Shown: positions 1 to 10,735, counted from the stretch's first letter. The stretch: DNA of 64,000 nucleotides from Mytilus edulis (GCF_963676685.1 NC_092349.1:85014604-85078603), one strand, 5' to 3'. A program made the numbers and translations. The notes: generated from the sequence alone by a model not told the origin.

Positions 1-902
1 TTTATGAATTTCTTTCTCCGACCAGCTATTTCTGTTTCACTAGCTTTTTCCAATTTTCTGTCTTTCTTTGGAAAATCATTTCCTACTTGTTTTGGATTAG
101 CTTTTAGTTTAGTTTTGGCTTGTAAGTGTATGTCTCCTGGAATAAAACAATCAATTTTTATGTTAGAGAAAAGATTTACTGTACTGAAAAACAATTTGAT
201 ATCAATTTAGCAGATGCTCTAGATCTGTTAATTGTTCTTTTCATTATAATAAACATGTAGATACCATCAAGCTAAAATTGATCATGGATTAAATATTTTG
301 ACTGCTTTTCAATATTTGAGAATTTTTTATTTGAATAAATGTATATTTTGATGAAATAAACTTTTTATGAAAAAAAGTCCCTTCTTTTCCTTTTACCAGA
401 CTGACAAAGTTAAAACCTTATAAATAAAAGGAAAACCAGAAACCCAGAAAAACTAACCCTAACCCACGTGTAGCAGAGCTGACAAATTCATACTTCTGGC
501 TTCTGCTCTTTTCAGTTATAGATATAGCTGAATTTAATCAATAAAAGTGTTTCAGTTGAAAAATAGGTGATGCACAACATGCACAAGAATCACTATAACA
601 TATATGAGGTGAACTTTGATTTTTTTCTTTCATTTTTCAATGATTTCCAGATAAACTTGTTGAGTATATATTTTAGAGAAAGAATAAAAGCAAAAAATAA
701 AATATTAAATGGCTTTTAACTTCTATGTCAATTGGTCATTGGCAATCACACCACATTTTCTTATTTTCATATTTACTATTTTATTCAGTAATGATGGTTA
801 AACATATAAACGAGTAAATAACTTACGTTTCACATATCTAGCTTCTGATATGCTGAGTATAAACACAGAAAATATAGCAACCAACAAAATTATTCTTGCC
901 AT
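1..902 (-). CDS. Secreted basic peptide precursor A (two exons, 3' end beyond window)
   Basis: Not recognised as a named family. Exon 1 is 902-827 (76 nt). It starts ATG at 902-900 and encodes MARIILLVAIFSVFILSISE followed by ARYVK, a typical signal peptide with cleavage likely after SISEA. The donor is GTAAGT at 826-821. Exon 2 starts at 136 after a TTCCAG acceptor and stays open to the window edge. The intron is phase 1 and splits the Arg codon of a Lys-Arg dibasic site. The part after KR begins DIHLQAKTK and is rich in Lys and Arg (13 basic, 6 acidic in the 44 residues seen), with no cysteine. The same exon length, phase, KR position and signal peptide recur in gene B at 8968-7256, so both are very probably real. 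Likely exported and processed at the dibasic site. A linear cationic antimicrobial peptide or a peptide prohormone would both fit; the sequence does not decide between them. Confidence 0.75.
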
Positions 903-1408
903 TGACGGTTTGTCTGATGAAATGAAGTTAGTATTAATTTTTAAAAGAGTAGTTGGTCACATCTGCATTAGGTTCTCAAATTATTGAAATATGTTGCTGT
1001 TCCAGATGGACAATCTGATGACATTTAAAGAGATTTAATCCTAGTAAACTCTGACATATATACTTGTTTTTGTTTTATTTTTTTTTGTTTAAAATATATG
1101 TGTTAATACTATTTCTGGTTTTATGAATTTTAAATTTTATAGAACTCAGATTATAAAAATAATAAAAGGGAAATTACCTTACAAACTGCACTAAAAATGT
1201 AAACTGTATATGATCAATTATGATTTTTATATTTATATAGGTTGACTCCCTACAAACCCATAGAGTGTTAGTAAAATCTGTAGGGTGGGAGGGGAATGTT
1301 AAAATTAAACAATTGTATTTTTTAGATATAGCACAATTAATATCAAAGTTGAATTAATATTATATAATCTGGTACCAAAATCTTTGTCATACTGTGTTAT
1401 GTGTTCAT
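903..1408. other. Upstream flank of peptide gene A, no other feature seen
   Basis: AT-rich. It probably includes the 5'UTR intron and promoter of gene A on the minus strand. No conserved coding sequence or repeat was recognised. Confidence 0.4.
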
Positions 1409-1446
1409 TTATTGTCTAGCATGCAACATGAAGCTGTGAAAGCAAG

Positions 1447-1518
1447 ACATAGCAGCCATCTTAGATTCCATGTCCTTGTCAAGACATAGCCATCTTAGAT
1501 TCCATGTCCTTGTCAAAC
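1447..1518. repeat. Short tandem duplication (~36 bp, two copies)
   Basis: The block AGACATAGC…CATCTTAGATTCCATGTCC…TTGTCAA appears twice in succession with a 3-nt length difference. It is a simple local duplication. Confidence 0.8.
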
Positions 1519-1719
1519 ATTTGCAGAACTGTACTGTTTTGGCAGAAGGTTTTTGTCGACCCTGCAACTTTTGTTGCAGAAAGCTGGACATAGGGATAGT
1601 GATCCGGCGGCGGTGTTAGCTAACTTTTTAAAAACTTTATATTTTAGAAGGTGGAAGTCCTGGATGCTTCATACTTTGTATATAGATGCGTCATGTTACG
1701 AAGTTTCTGTCAGTCACAT

Positions 1720-2545
1720 GTCCAATATCCTTGACCTCATTTTCATGGTTTAGTGACTACTTGAAAAAAAAGTTAAGATTTTTTGTAATGTTAAATTCTC
1801 TCTTATTGTAAGTAATAGGATAACTATATTTGGTATGTGCGTACCTTGCAAGATCCTCATGCCCGTCAGACAGTTTTTACTTGACCTCGACCTCATTTCA
1901 TGGATCAGTGAACAAGGTTAAGTTTTTGGTGGTCAAGTCCATATCTCAGATACTATAAGCTATAGGTCTTGTATATAATCGGTGTATGGAAGGACTGTAA
2001 GGTGTACATGTCCAACCGGCAGGTGTCATCTGACCTTGACCTCATTTTCATGGTTCAGTAGTTATATAGTTTAGTTTTTGTGTTTTGGTCTGTTTTTCAT
2101 ATACTATATGCAATAGATCTTCTATATTTGGCGTATTGAAGGATTGTAAGGTGTACATGTCTAGCTGGCAGGTGTCATCTGACCTTGACCTCATTTTCAT
2201 GGTTCAGTGGTCAAAGTATTTTTGAGTTTTTTGTCTTTTTTTCTAATACTATATGCAATATGTTAACTATATTTGGTGTATGGAAATATTTTATGATCTA
2301 TATATTAGTCGTGCAGGTTTTATTTGACCTTGACCTCATTTTCACTGTTCATTGCTCAGTGTTAAGTTTTAATGTTTTGGTCTGTTTTTCTATAACTATA
2401 AGCAGTAGGTCAACTAATTATTATTTGTTGAATGAAAGAATTGTTAGCTGTACATGTCTTTATGAAATGATTTATCTGACCTTGACCTTAATTTCAAGGT
2501 TCATTGGTCAATGTTTAGCTTTCTTGGTTAATGTGAAGTTTATGT
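1720..2545 (+). repeat. Degenerate tandem array, ~150-bp unit, 'TTGACCTCATTTTCATGG' family
   Basis: Six diverged units are anchored by TGACCTTGACCTCATTTTCA near 1731, 1881, 2035, 2179, 2328 and 2478. Each is preceded by a GGTGTACATGTC-like segment and followed by a TTCAGTGGTC-like segment. Related fragments occur at 11300-11480, 27370-28020 and, in the opposite orientation, 59290-59400 and 61300-61540. A dispersed repeat of a type I associate with mussel sequences. Confidence 0.75.
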
Positions 2546-3580
2546 GACAGTTGTAATAAAGCTTTATATTTAGGACTATCAACATACTATCAATGATGAG
2601 TAAAGAAGGCGAGACATTTCAGTGTGTGCACTCTTGTTAATGATGAAGAGATTTATATAATCTGATGCAAATTTTTGAAAATACATTTTTTTCTTCATTT
2701 GCAGAATTTTTCTGATAGATGGACTTTGTTTTTTATAGTTAACTATTTTAAACAGTCTGGGTCTCAACATTTTTTCATATGATAAATTTATAAACCTCCA
2801 TGGCTTATTGCTATCTATTGTTAAAAGTTAATCCCCAGTTAGAATCACAATTTCACATACACATGGAAACGGCGTTTTGCATTTGCGCCGATCTGCATTT
2901 CATTTGCGCCGATTTTTTGGAAAATGACGCAGTCATTGTTCCATAACTGGCGACCTGAACTTCATTCCATTTCTCTGCCTACCGCGCTTGGTTTTGTATT
3001 TACTATTTTCTATACAAACTGGAATCTGCTTGTGTTATCATTAATTATGCATGAGAGGTCATTGTGTAGTAATCAGCCAGGAACCAGTTTACAAACTAAC
3101 TGGTTTCTGCTTGTATTCCACTACACTCGGACAAAGTGTTATAGTTTGACAGGAACCAGTTTAGAATTTGTAAACTACAAAACGTTATCGGTTATTGTTC
3201 ATTCCGTTTTGGAGTTTCATACCGACTTTTATGGTTTGAATAAGCTTAAGATCCTTCAAACATTAATGTGATAGGTATATTAAAGACTGTTTTACAAAAG
3301 GATGGAACTGTTTTGCTTTCAAAGTCGTACTATAGTGATATCTGTTATGTACGGATTTCCACTCTCACCGGTTAATTTCTTTTTTTACACGTGCTTTTGA
3401 AACTTCCTGTTTAAACATCGCAAGTTTTAAAATTGTTTTTTGAGTGAATTTAACTTATTTTAACAATCATGAAGCGTTCCAGAATCATTTTCAAGCAGTT
3501 TCTTCTTCTCTTTGATGATGGAAAATAGGTTTTTCTCAAGAAAATACCGCAAACGATCGCAGAGGAATTGAAACGTACAA

Positions 3581-4460
3581 GTCAAGTCGGCACCTGGTTA
3601 AATTGGCATCTAGTCAAATCGGCACCTATTTGACGTCAATTCGGCATCCAATAATATTTGTTATAATATTTTCTATTCAATTAATTAATAACTGTTACCA
3701 AGTACATAGTGAATATGTTGTTGTGTATTTAGGTAAACAACGAAACCAAAGTGAAATTATGTTGTTGTGTATAAAGGTAAACAACGAAGCCCTTACCCAA
3801 GCTGTTGTTTTAACAATTAGACAATTATTTAAAAAAAATGGAAAACTATGAGTCCCTTTCAATAAATCAAACTTTCATGCCAAATAATAAGCAAATTTAA
3901 GGTGTTTTTTTTCAGTAAAAGCATTAAACAAACAATCCTGTAAAATGCTCAACTGGTTTAAATAATGCATAAAAATATCCAATATCTCATGTATTAGTCC
4001 AAATAATTATGACGTCTGGCAAGGCTATTTTATTTTTTTTCTGTGACGTCTTCCTACGAAGTTCGTAGGAAGGCGCCCCAGAAAAAAATTAACATAGCCT
4101 TGCGGTCATAGAAAGGTGTCCCAGAATAAAATTAAAAAAGCCTTGCCAGAGGTAATAATTATTTTGACTACTCATATATATATCATTAAAAATACACCAA
4201 AAATGTCATTTAGTTGAGAAAAATAAATATATACAAAATGTACAATGAACACCCAAAAATGTGAAAGTTAGTATTTAACTCTTTTTTGCTTAAATACTGA
4301 AAAAAATTCTGGCAACCCCTTACTTATTTTTACTCTTTTTGCTTAAAATACTGTTAAAATATATATTTAACATGGGTGACGAATTGACTATATCAGGTGT
4401 CGATTTAACCAGGTGCTGATTTGTCCAGGTGCCAATTTAACCAGGTGCCGGTTTGACTAG
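3581..4460. mobile_element. Foldback-type element with 'TTAAATYGGCACCTGG' arms
   Basis: Inverted arms of about 75-80 bp start GTCAAGTCGGCACCTGG on the left and, read in reverse complement, CTAGTCAAACCGGCACCTGG on the right. Each arm is 4-5 diverged repeats of a 16-18-bp unit containing CGGCACCTGG. The interior has a smaller inverted repeat around 4016-4150 (CTGGCAAGGC… / …GCCTTGCCAG). A solo arm of the same family, inverted, is at about 60098-60180. No coding potential seen. It is nested within the 2870-6170 element. A target-site duplication was not clear. Confidence 0.68.
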
Positions 4461-4545
4461 AATTCTTTGACAAATGTTTGAAATTACCTGAGTTTCATTA
4501 GACCTTTGATAACAGTAACAAAAAGATTATTTACTTTATATTTTG

Positions 4546-5173
4546 TGGTATCAGGTCTGTTCGCGCCCAATACACTTTCGCACCTTGCAGGTTCGCACCT
4601 CGCACGTTCGCACCCAAGGTCTGTTCGCACTCTACTCATTCGCGCTCAATTTTAATTCAAATTCAAGTTGAATAATTGGAAAATCATGATTGTTGTTTTA
4701 AATTGCTTTGGTGTAAATACTGAAAGTATTTATAGCTTGGTATAAGTAAAACATTGAAGATTTTAAAGGAATAACACAAAAGATAATTGTTTTTAACAGC
4801 TTGGTCCCTTTGATCTGAAACAACAAAACAATAAAATATAGGAACCAAAATATAGCAATCCACTATTATAACCAAAACATGATAAAATCTATTCAACACA
4901 CAGAAAAAAACATAGTCAGAATCTCACTTCATTTTGAAAGAAGTCAATGAAACAAAGTTATAGCAATACACTAACCAAAACATGATTAAGATTTATTCAA
5001 CACAAATAAAAATGCTGTCTCACTTTATTTTGAGACAATGACAACAATTATACTTATAAGAAAACACTTGCTTACAGAGTTATTAAACACAAAACCAATT
5101 AAGATTGGGTGCGAACATTTAGGGTGTGAAAGTGAAAGGGGGCGAACATGAGTGGGCGCGAACGGACCCGGAT
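4546..5173. mobile_element. Foldback-type element with 'GTTCGCACC' arms
   Basis: Left arm: GGTCTGTTCGCGCCCAAT followed by further TTCGCACC units spaced 15-18 bp apart. The right arm is inverted: GGGTGCGAAC … GGGCGCGAACGGACCC. The outer ends (TCAGGTCTGTTCG and, inverted, CCGGGTCCGTTCG) resemble those of the element at 37973-39291, so the two belong to one superfamily. The ~500-bp interior is AT-rich without coding sequence. Confidence 0.68.
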
Positions 5174-5520
5174 TCAGACTATGTACCAGTGAGAAATATA
5201 CAAGCCTTTCTACGGTATTTATTTGTACAATTCAGGTAGTCTTGACCTATTCATTTGTCTTAAAAAAACAGCCAGTTGTCACCTTCACTTCACACACACA
5301 CATATATACGAATATCAATTATATGCTTACGAGACATGTTGCATTGTTAAACTAATTACGGTATGTGAAAATCAAGACTTGCATAAAAACTATCCCAATA
5401 TTAGAGACAGTGGCGTCATTTTTCTTCAGAGCTTTCAGCTCTTTGATTCTTTCATTTGCGCCGATTTTTGTTTTCATTTGCGCCGATTTTATTACAGGTA
5501 AATTACAGGTGAATAGATAT

Positions 5521-5572
5521 AAGAAGATGTGAGTGTCAATGAGAGAACTCTCCATCCAAGTCATGTTATTTT
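5521..5572 (+). repeat. Fragment of dispersed 'AGATGTGGTATGAGTGCCAATGAGACAACT' repeat
   Basis: Matches a short block seen many times here: 29910-29985, 30344-30385, 33450-33560 (minus), 43938-43990, 58480-58505 (minus) and 59120-59245 (minus, most complete). It appears to be part of a common dispersed repeat near retroelement tails. Confidence 0.55.
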
Positions 5573-6639
5573 TCATTTATCATTATAGACCTCTTCCATT
5601 TGCCACTTGTACAAATGTAATGAATTGTCAATCACAACATGTATATAACTGTTTGCTCACCACTGGGAGGTGGAAGAGGGCCTACAAGATACATCTTCAG
5701 ACCTGTTTCCTTGTTGACCGTATCCGTAATTCTTTAGCATCTGTCTCTCGGACATTTACCACATGGTTATGCTCGATCTGTGTTTTGACAATAGAATCCG
5801 TGGTAACTCTGGCTTTACACGATTTTATGGTACATTAGTAAGATATGTAGTTATGTTTGAGAACACTGACCTTCCGATATGTATGGCCCTTGATGATTAA
5901 AGAATTTACTTCTCGGCCCGTTTCAATGTGCAATATGACCATCAAGTTACAACGAAGTTCCAGAACAATATGAATCAAAATTAACTTAAACATGGATGAA
6001 AAACAATTATAACCCGATTTTACCAATGGTATAGCACAGTCCATGTACAAGTTTTAACTTACCTGTAAATCTAATTAGGAGCAAATATAAAATCGGCGCA
6101 AATGAAAAAATGAAATCGGCGCAAATGAAAGAATGAAAATTTTCAAAATCGGCGCAAATGTCATACGCCCCATGGAAAGTAAAAAAGAATCACTTAATGA
6201 GAAGATATTTTTTATTAAGATGTTGAAATGAAAAGCTAAATTGAAAAGATTTTTTAATATCCTTTAAAAAATATTTGCTGTATTATAAAGACATGTTTTG
6301 TTGTAGTTTATTTTAGTTCACTTGTGTTATGACTAATATGTTGAACAGCCATATTGTGCTGACAAGTAAATTTATTAACCCAAATAACCATTTACCATGT
6401 TAGAAGTGTCTGATGCATCTGTTTCCTTCCAAGTTTATAATGAGTAACTGATAACATATTGTATTGAAATAACTACAAGAACTGTAAAAGTGTAGGTATC
6501 CCAAGTTTGTTTTTATTTTGGTCATTATTTTGTATTGTGGATTGTAAGCAAAATAATATATGTTGATAATCTTCCCCAAGTTGTAGGTCTTTACTTTTTA
6601 TAACGTATCTTTCATATTGTAAACCTGGTATCTTTGATG

Positions 6640-7200
6640 ATTGTTATGCCCCCGCTGTAGCAGAGGGGGCCTTAAGTTTAACCCTTGTCTGTCTGTTCGT
6701 CAGTATGAACTTCCGTCTAAATGTATGTCTGTACATTTTAAAGTTGGTTTCCTTCTCAAACTTTAGTTGGCCTCAACCAAATGTTATGAAACTTATACAC
6801 AATGCTTATTACCACAAAACACAGATCAAGGTTGAATTTTGGTAACAGACATCACTTTTACGTTTCTAGAGTTAAGCCCCTTTTCAAATGAAAAATTTCT
6901 GAATACTGTGTGAGAGATTTTTCTTCCAAATTAAAGTGGTTGAATTTTTACAAATGTCACTTTAAAATTCAGAAATCAGTTATATTAAGCCATATGTTAC
7001 GAATCCCAGTTTCCTTACAGTAATGCCTTGCAAGACATATCATTCATTTATACATGCATAGATCTATGATGAAGTTTGTTTGCTTATACATGTAACACCA
7101 TTCAGAGTTGTAGGGTAAAGCCGTTTGGTGTTTCAATATTGTGATTTTGTCAAAGAGTAGCATTGAGTAGTAAAATCTGTCTGTTATAATGATACTGATG
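6640..7200 (+). repeat. Dispersed 'GCCCCC' hairpin-headed repeat
   Basis: Starts with a hairpin (TGCCCCCGCTGTAGCAGAGGGGGC), then TCTGTCTGTTCGTC and diverged text. It resembles the GCCCCACC elements at 12524-12818 and 14757-15358 and the tandem block at 19080-19960. No coding sequence. Confidence 0.5.
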
Positions 7201-7242
7201 TATGAAAATAAATTGAAAAAGAAAATTGGCTTGTGAATTGAA

Positions 7243-7248
7243 TTTATT
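7243..7248 (-). terminator. Polyadenylation signal of peptide gene B
   Basis: AATAAA on the minus strand, 8 nt beyond the TAG stop of gene B. Its position just after the last exon supports 7401-7256 being a terminal exon. Confidence 0.5.
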
Positions 7249-7255
7249 TCATTGA

Positions 7256-8968
7256 CTAACGTCCATCTTTTGGACGTATACCGGTTACACGATTTCCTCG
7301 GCTTTGGGGTAATTTATCTGTTTCATCAATGTTTGGAGGTTGGAAGACAGGTTTATTTCTAATTGCTTTTTGTTGCTTATTCTCTTGTGTATGGAGGCTT
7401 CCTGAAACAGAAAGGGTCATTGTCAAAAAATGTTTTATTAGGTTTCAAGGATAGAGTTTCCATAAAAGAAAAGTTACTATCCATCAACTAAAAAACTTTT
7501 TTTTTAATTTAAAACCAGATAAACATGATAAATGAACACACTTTTCTCATGAGCAATTAGAAAAATAAGAATTAAACAGAAATATTGAAGTCTTGTTATC
7601 CCATTTTATGTATAACAGTCAATTCATAAAAAGTATCTGCACTGTATTTTTAACCTGTTGAAGAATCCTATTGTAAAGAAATATTATAACACTCCAAAAT
7701 AACTAATACTATAATGTAACTTTTTTAATGTAAGATGAAACATAGAAATTATTTGTTGTTGAGAAATTTATGTGGTAAGGAGGGGGAGGAGGGGTATCAT
7801 TGGTGGTGTTGAGAAATTTATGTGGTAAGGAGAGGGAGGGGGATATCATTGGTGGTGTTGAGAAATTTATGTGGGGAGGAGGGGTATCATTGGTGGTGTT
7901 GAGAAATTTATGTGGGAAGGAGGGGGGGAGGGGTATCATTGGAGTTGTTGAGAAATTTATGTGGGAAGGAGGGGGAGGAGGGGTATCATTGGTGTTGTTG
8001 AGAAATTTATGTGGGAAGGAGGAAGAGGAGGGGTATCATTGGTGTTGTTGAGAAATTTATGTGGGAAGGAGGGGGAGGAGGGGTATCATTGGTGGTGTTG
8101 AGAAATTTATGTGGGAAGGAGGGGGAGGAGGGGTATCATTGGTGGTGTTGAGAAATTTATGTGGGAAGGAGGGGGAGGAGGGGTATCATTGGTGTTGTTG
8201 AGAAATTTATGTGGGAAGGAGGGGGAGGAGGGGTATCATTGGTGTTGTTGAGAAATTTATGTGGGAAGGAGGGGGAGGAGGGGTATCATTGGTGGTGTTG
8301 AGAAATTTATGTGGTAAGGAGAGGGAGGGGGATATCATTGGTGGTGTTGAGAAATTTATGTGGGGAGGAGGGGTATCATTGGTGGTGTTGAGAAATTTAT
8401 GTGGTAAGGAGGGGGAGGAGGGGTATCATTGGTGGTGTTGAGAAATTTATGTGGGAAGGAGGGGGGGAGGGGTATCATTGGTGTTGTTGAGAAATTTATG
8501 TGGGAAGGAGGGGGAGGAGGGGTATCATTGGTGTTGTTGAGAAATTTATGTGGGAAGGAGGAAGAGGAGGGGTATCATTGGTGTTGTTGAGAAATTTATG
8601 TGGGAAGGAGGGGGAGGAGGGGTATCATTGGTGTTGTTGAGAAATTTATGTGGGAAGGAGGGGGAGGAGGGGTATCATTGGTGTTGTTGAGAAATTTATG
8701 TGGGAAGGAGGGGGAGGAGGGGTATCATTGGTGTTGTTGAGAAATTTATGTGGGAAGGAGGGGGAGGAGGGGTATCATTGGTGTTGTTGAGAAATTCAAT
8801 GTTGTAGAACCACCATGCTTAATTTGCCCATGGGGATCCCTAAGATGTCTAAAAAAAATAAAGATTCAAATAACGTCAGACAGATAACTTACTTTTTATA
8901 TCTTTGGCTTCTGATATACTGAGCATCAAAACAACAAACACAGCAACCAGTAAAATCAGTCTTGCCAT
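7256..8968 (-). CDS. Secreted basic peptide precursor B (complete, 73 aa, two exons)
   Basis: Paralogue of the gene at 902-1, family unknown. Exon 1 is 8968-8893 (76 nt), encoding MARLILLVAVFVVLMLSISE then AKDIK. The donor is GTAAGT at 8892-8887. Exon 2 is 7401-7256 after a TTTCAG acceptor and ends in TAG. The phase-1 junction rebuilds the Arg of an Ile-Lys-Arg site exactly as in gene A. The 47 residues after KR start SLHTQENKQ, have no cysteine, are net basic and proline-containing, and end IRPKDGR. A C-terminal Gly-Arg can serve as an amidation signal once the Arg is trimmed, but here this is inference. Just before ATG both genes share a similar stretch with a possible acceptor (TTCATTAG here, TTTCATCAG in A), which suggests a 5'UTR intron. 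An AATAAA lies 8 nt past the stop. The 1.49-kb intron contains the 50-bp minisatellite. Confidence 0.82.
7750..8796. repeat. 50-bp G-rich minisatellite, about 21 copies, with higher-order structure
   Basis: Tandem units of about 50 bp share the core GTTGAGAAATTTATGTGG, followed by a variable purine tract such as GGAAGGAGGGGGAGGAGGGG and TATCATTGGT. Shortened (about 40 bp) and variant units occur. A run of variant units (TAAGGAGAGGGA, then a short unit, then GGGGGGAGGGG, then GGAAGAGGAGG) is seen from about 7808 and again from about 8300, with one extra unit in the second run. The array lies wholly in the intron of peptide gene B. Long open frames read through it on both strands only because of its repetition and are not genes. 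Copy number is probably variable between individuals. Confidence 0.95.
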
Positions 8969-10332
8969 AGTAAGGTTGGCCTAATGAAATTAGAATAAAG
9001 ATAGAATGTAATATGTTAAACCTTATAGTTATGACATCATCATGACATAACCGAAAAACTATATCCAATAATTAATAATTTTGTGTCTTTTTTTTGTTCT
9101 ATCAATCTATTTTGCTCTACAAAAGTTACTTAAATTGAGTTCTTAGTATAAATCTCTGATAAGTATATATAATTACCTGTTAGGCTGTTACTGATAATTC
9201 TGTTGTATATTGATATAATTGTTTTAAATCGTGTTTAAAAAAAATATAATTATTTACAATTGAACTTCTAGAACATATGTATTTAGTCAACTTAAGAAAG
9301 TAACCTATATTTTGATTTGCCACGTCTAAATACTGAACTAGTTGTTTGTTCATTTAATATTCCTGACAAGTAACTGTGCATGACAACACATGCTACTTGA
9401 TGTAGATATTTCAAGAATTTTTGTTATTTAATTTCAGAGACAGTTGTTTTATTTTTTAAACAAACATATATTTGTATAGATAGTCTTTAAGACCATTAAA
9501 AGCTAACTAGTGCTTGATTTGACAATGGCATATTTTATAGAAAGGAAGCATATTACAAAAAAAATCAATAAATATTCTAATTCAGAAATTATTCTATCAT
9601 GCCATGCTCTATTCTCATTTTAATGGGTAGGCCTTGTATTTGTCAATATCTTTATACCGAGTGTTAGTGAGGTGTAAAATATTAACAAATATAATGCCTA
9701 CTCATGTTCAAATCAGCATAGAACATGGCATGATGGAGTAATTTGATTCTGATTGAAACATTTTGATCTTTTGTACTTTGAAGCTGACCTATAATATAAA
9801 AAATCAAATGAAAAATAGGGGTAGTCCCTAGGGTCACTCACACCCTCTTGTGTGTGTTTTGAGAACTTGTAAAAGATTGAGATACCAACTCCTAAACCAT
9901 ATTCATTCCTGTTTGTCATTTCAAAAAGATTGAATGACATACAAGGTCAATCTCATTGCACATTCAAAAGGCATCCATTTTGATTTGATGAGTCTGAAAT
10001 GTTAAAGAAAATCAAGCGATTCATGATTAAAGATGCACAGATACATGTGGACTTTCTTTTAGAATTAATTTATTTAATTTCCTTGTAAGCTAGATATTAA
10101 GTTGGTAACAGTTTGACATGTACAGGATATGGACTAATATAATTGTACAAACAGATATGATAAACTTAAGCAACTTTGAATGGTTACTTTGATTGAATAC
10201 CTGTGTATGAATTGAACAATTAGGGGGTAAAAACATACATATATGGCCCTTTATACCAGGTATACTAATGCAACAACGTTTGTAATGTTCATTTTGATTG
10301 GATAACGTCACTTATTTACATGGCATCAATTA
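8969..10332. other. Upstream flank of peptide gene B; nothing else recognised
   Basis: AT-rich single-copy-looking DNA without a supported exon. It should hold the promoter and any 5'UTR exon of gene B on the minus strand. Short ORFs here have no recognisable similarity. Confidence 0.4.
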
Positions 10333-10499
10333 GGAGATAACTGTATTGTATTTTAAGCTCCGACGGCATCAATAGGGGATTTGATGGTCGCAAATTAAGT
10401 TTACTGGCGACGCATTAGCGGAGACAGTAAAAGGGTATTTGCAACCATCAAATCCAAAATTGATGCCGTTGGAGCTTAAAATACAATATTGTTATCTCC
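10333..10499. mobile_element. Hairpin MITE (GGAGATAAC … GTTATCTCC)
   Basis: An almost complete foldback: GGAGATAACTGTATTGTATT, then TTAAGCTCC, GGCATCAAT and GATTTGATGG on the left, with the same text inverted on the right and a spacer of about 30 bp. No coding sequence. Confidence 0.75.
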
Positions 10500-10615
10500 A
10501 TTCTAATGAAACTGACAGAAAACAACGTTAAAACATGTATTTAAAATCTGTCATTTGCCGTCTGCGCTTACGCGTACGTCCCATAGCATCAATTGTCAAT
10601 TCTAATGCAACAACA

Positions 10616-10735
10616 TTAAGAGAACAGTTACGAGATGTGATGTTTTACTTAGAAGCTCAACAGAAATATCCCAGGAAGGAATACAAGACGGTAAAATAAC
10701 ACTTGGTGCTTCTGGGAACACACCATCACCCATAT
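10616..10735 (+). pseudogene. Decayed duplicate of the BRAP terminal exon
   Basis: Nearly identical to 25314-25453 in the last BRAP exon, from TTAAGAGAACAGTTACG to CACCATCACCCATAT. A 19-bp deletion has occurred between two CAGAAAT direct repeats, which breaks the frame, and a few substitutions are present. Similarity stops before the normal stop codon. It sits 84 bp upstream of the first BRAP exon found, in the same orientation, so it is probably a relic of a tandem duplication or a misplaced copy rather than a functional exon. Confidence 0.85.

Larger units (their letters stand above)
2870..6170. mobile_element. Foldback-type element with CATTTGCGCCGAT arms and 8-bp target duplication
   Basis: The left end begins CGGCGTTTTGCATTTGCGCC and the right end is its inverted counterpart (…GGCGCAAATGTCATACGCCC). 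CATGGAAA flanks both sides directly (2862-2869 and 6171-6178), an 8-bp target-site duplication. The 13-bp motif CATTTGCGCCGAT occurs at 2880, 2901, 5453 and 5475, and inverted at 6092, 6115 and 6148, so the arms are made of ~20-bp sub-repeats. Two other inverted-repeat elements (3581-4460 and 4546-5173) lie inside. I see no transposase frame, so it is probably non-autonomous. The second left-type pair at 5453-5487 may mark an inner or rearranged copy (5453-6160). Confidence 0.72.

Noticed and set aside
2924-3271. 115-codon plus-strand ORF
   Set aside because: It lies within the 2870-6170 foldback element; no motif or family resemblance and no splice context.
7709-8441. Open frames of 75-83 codons on both strands with repeated peptides
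   Set aside because: They follow the 50-bp minisatellite exactly; the repetition keeps frames open without coding constraint.
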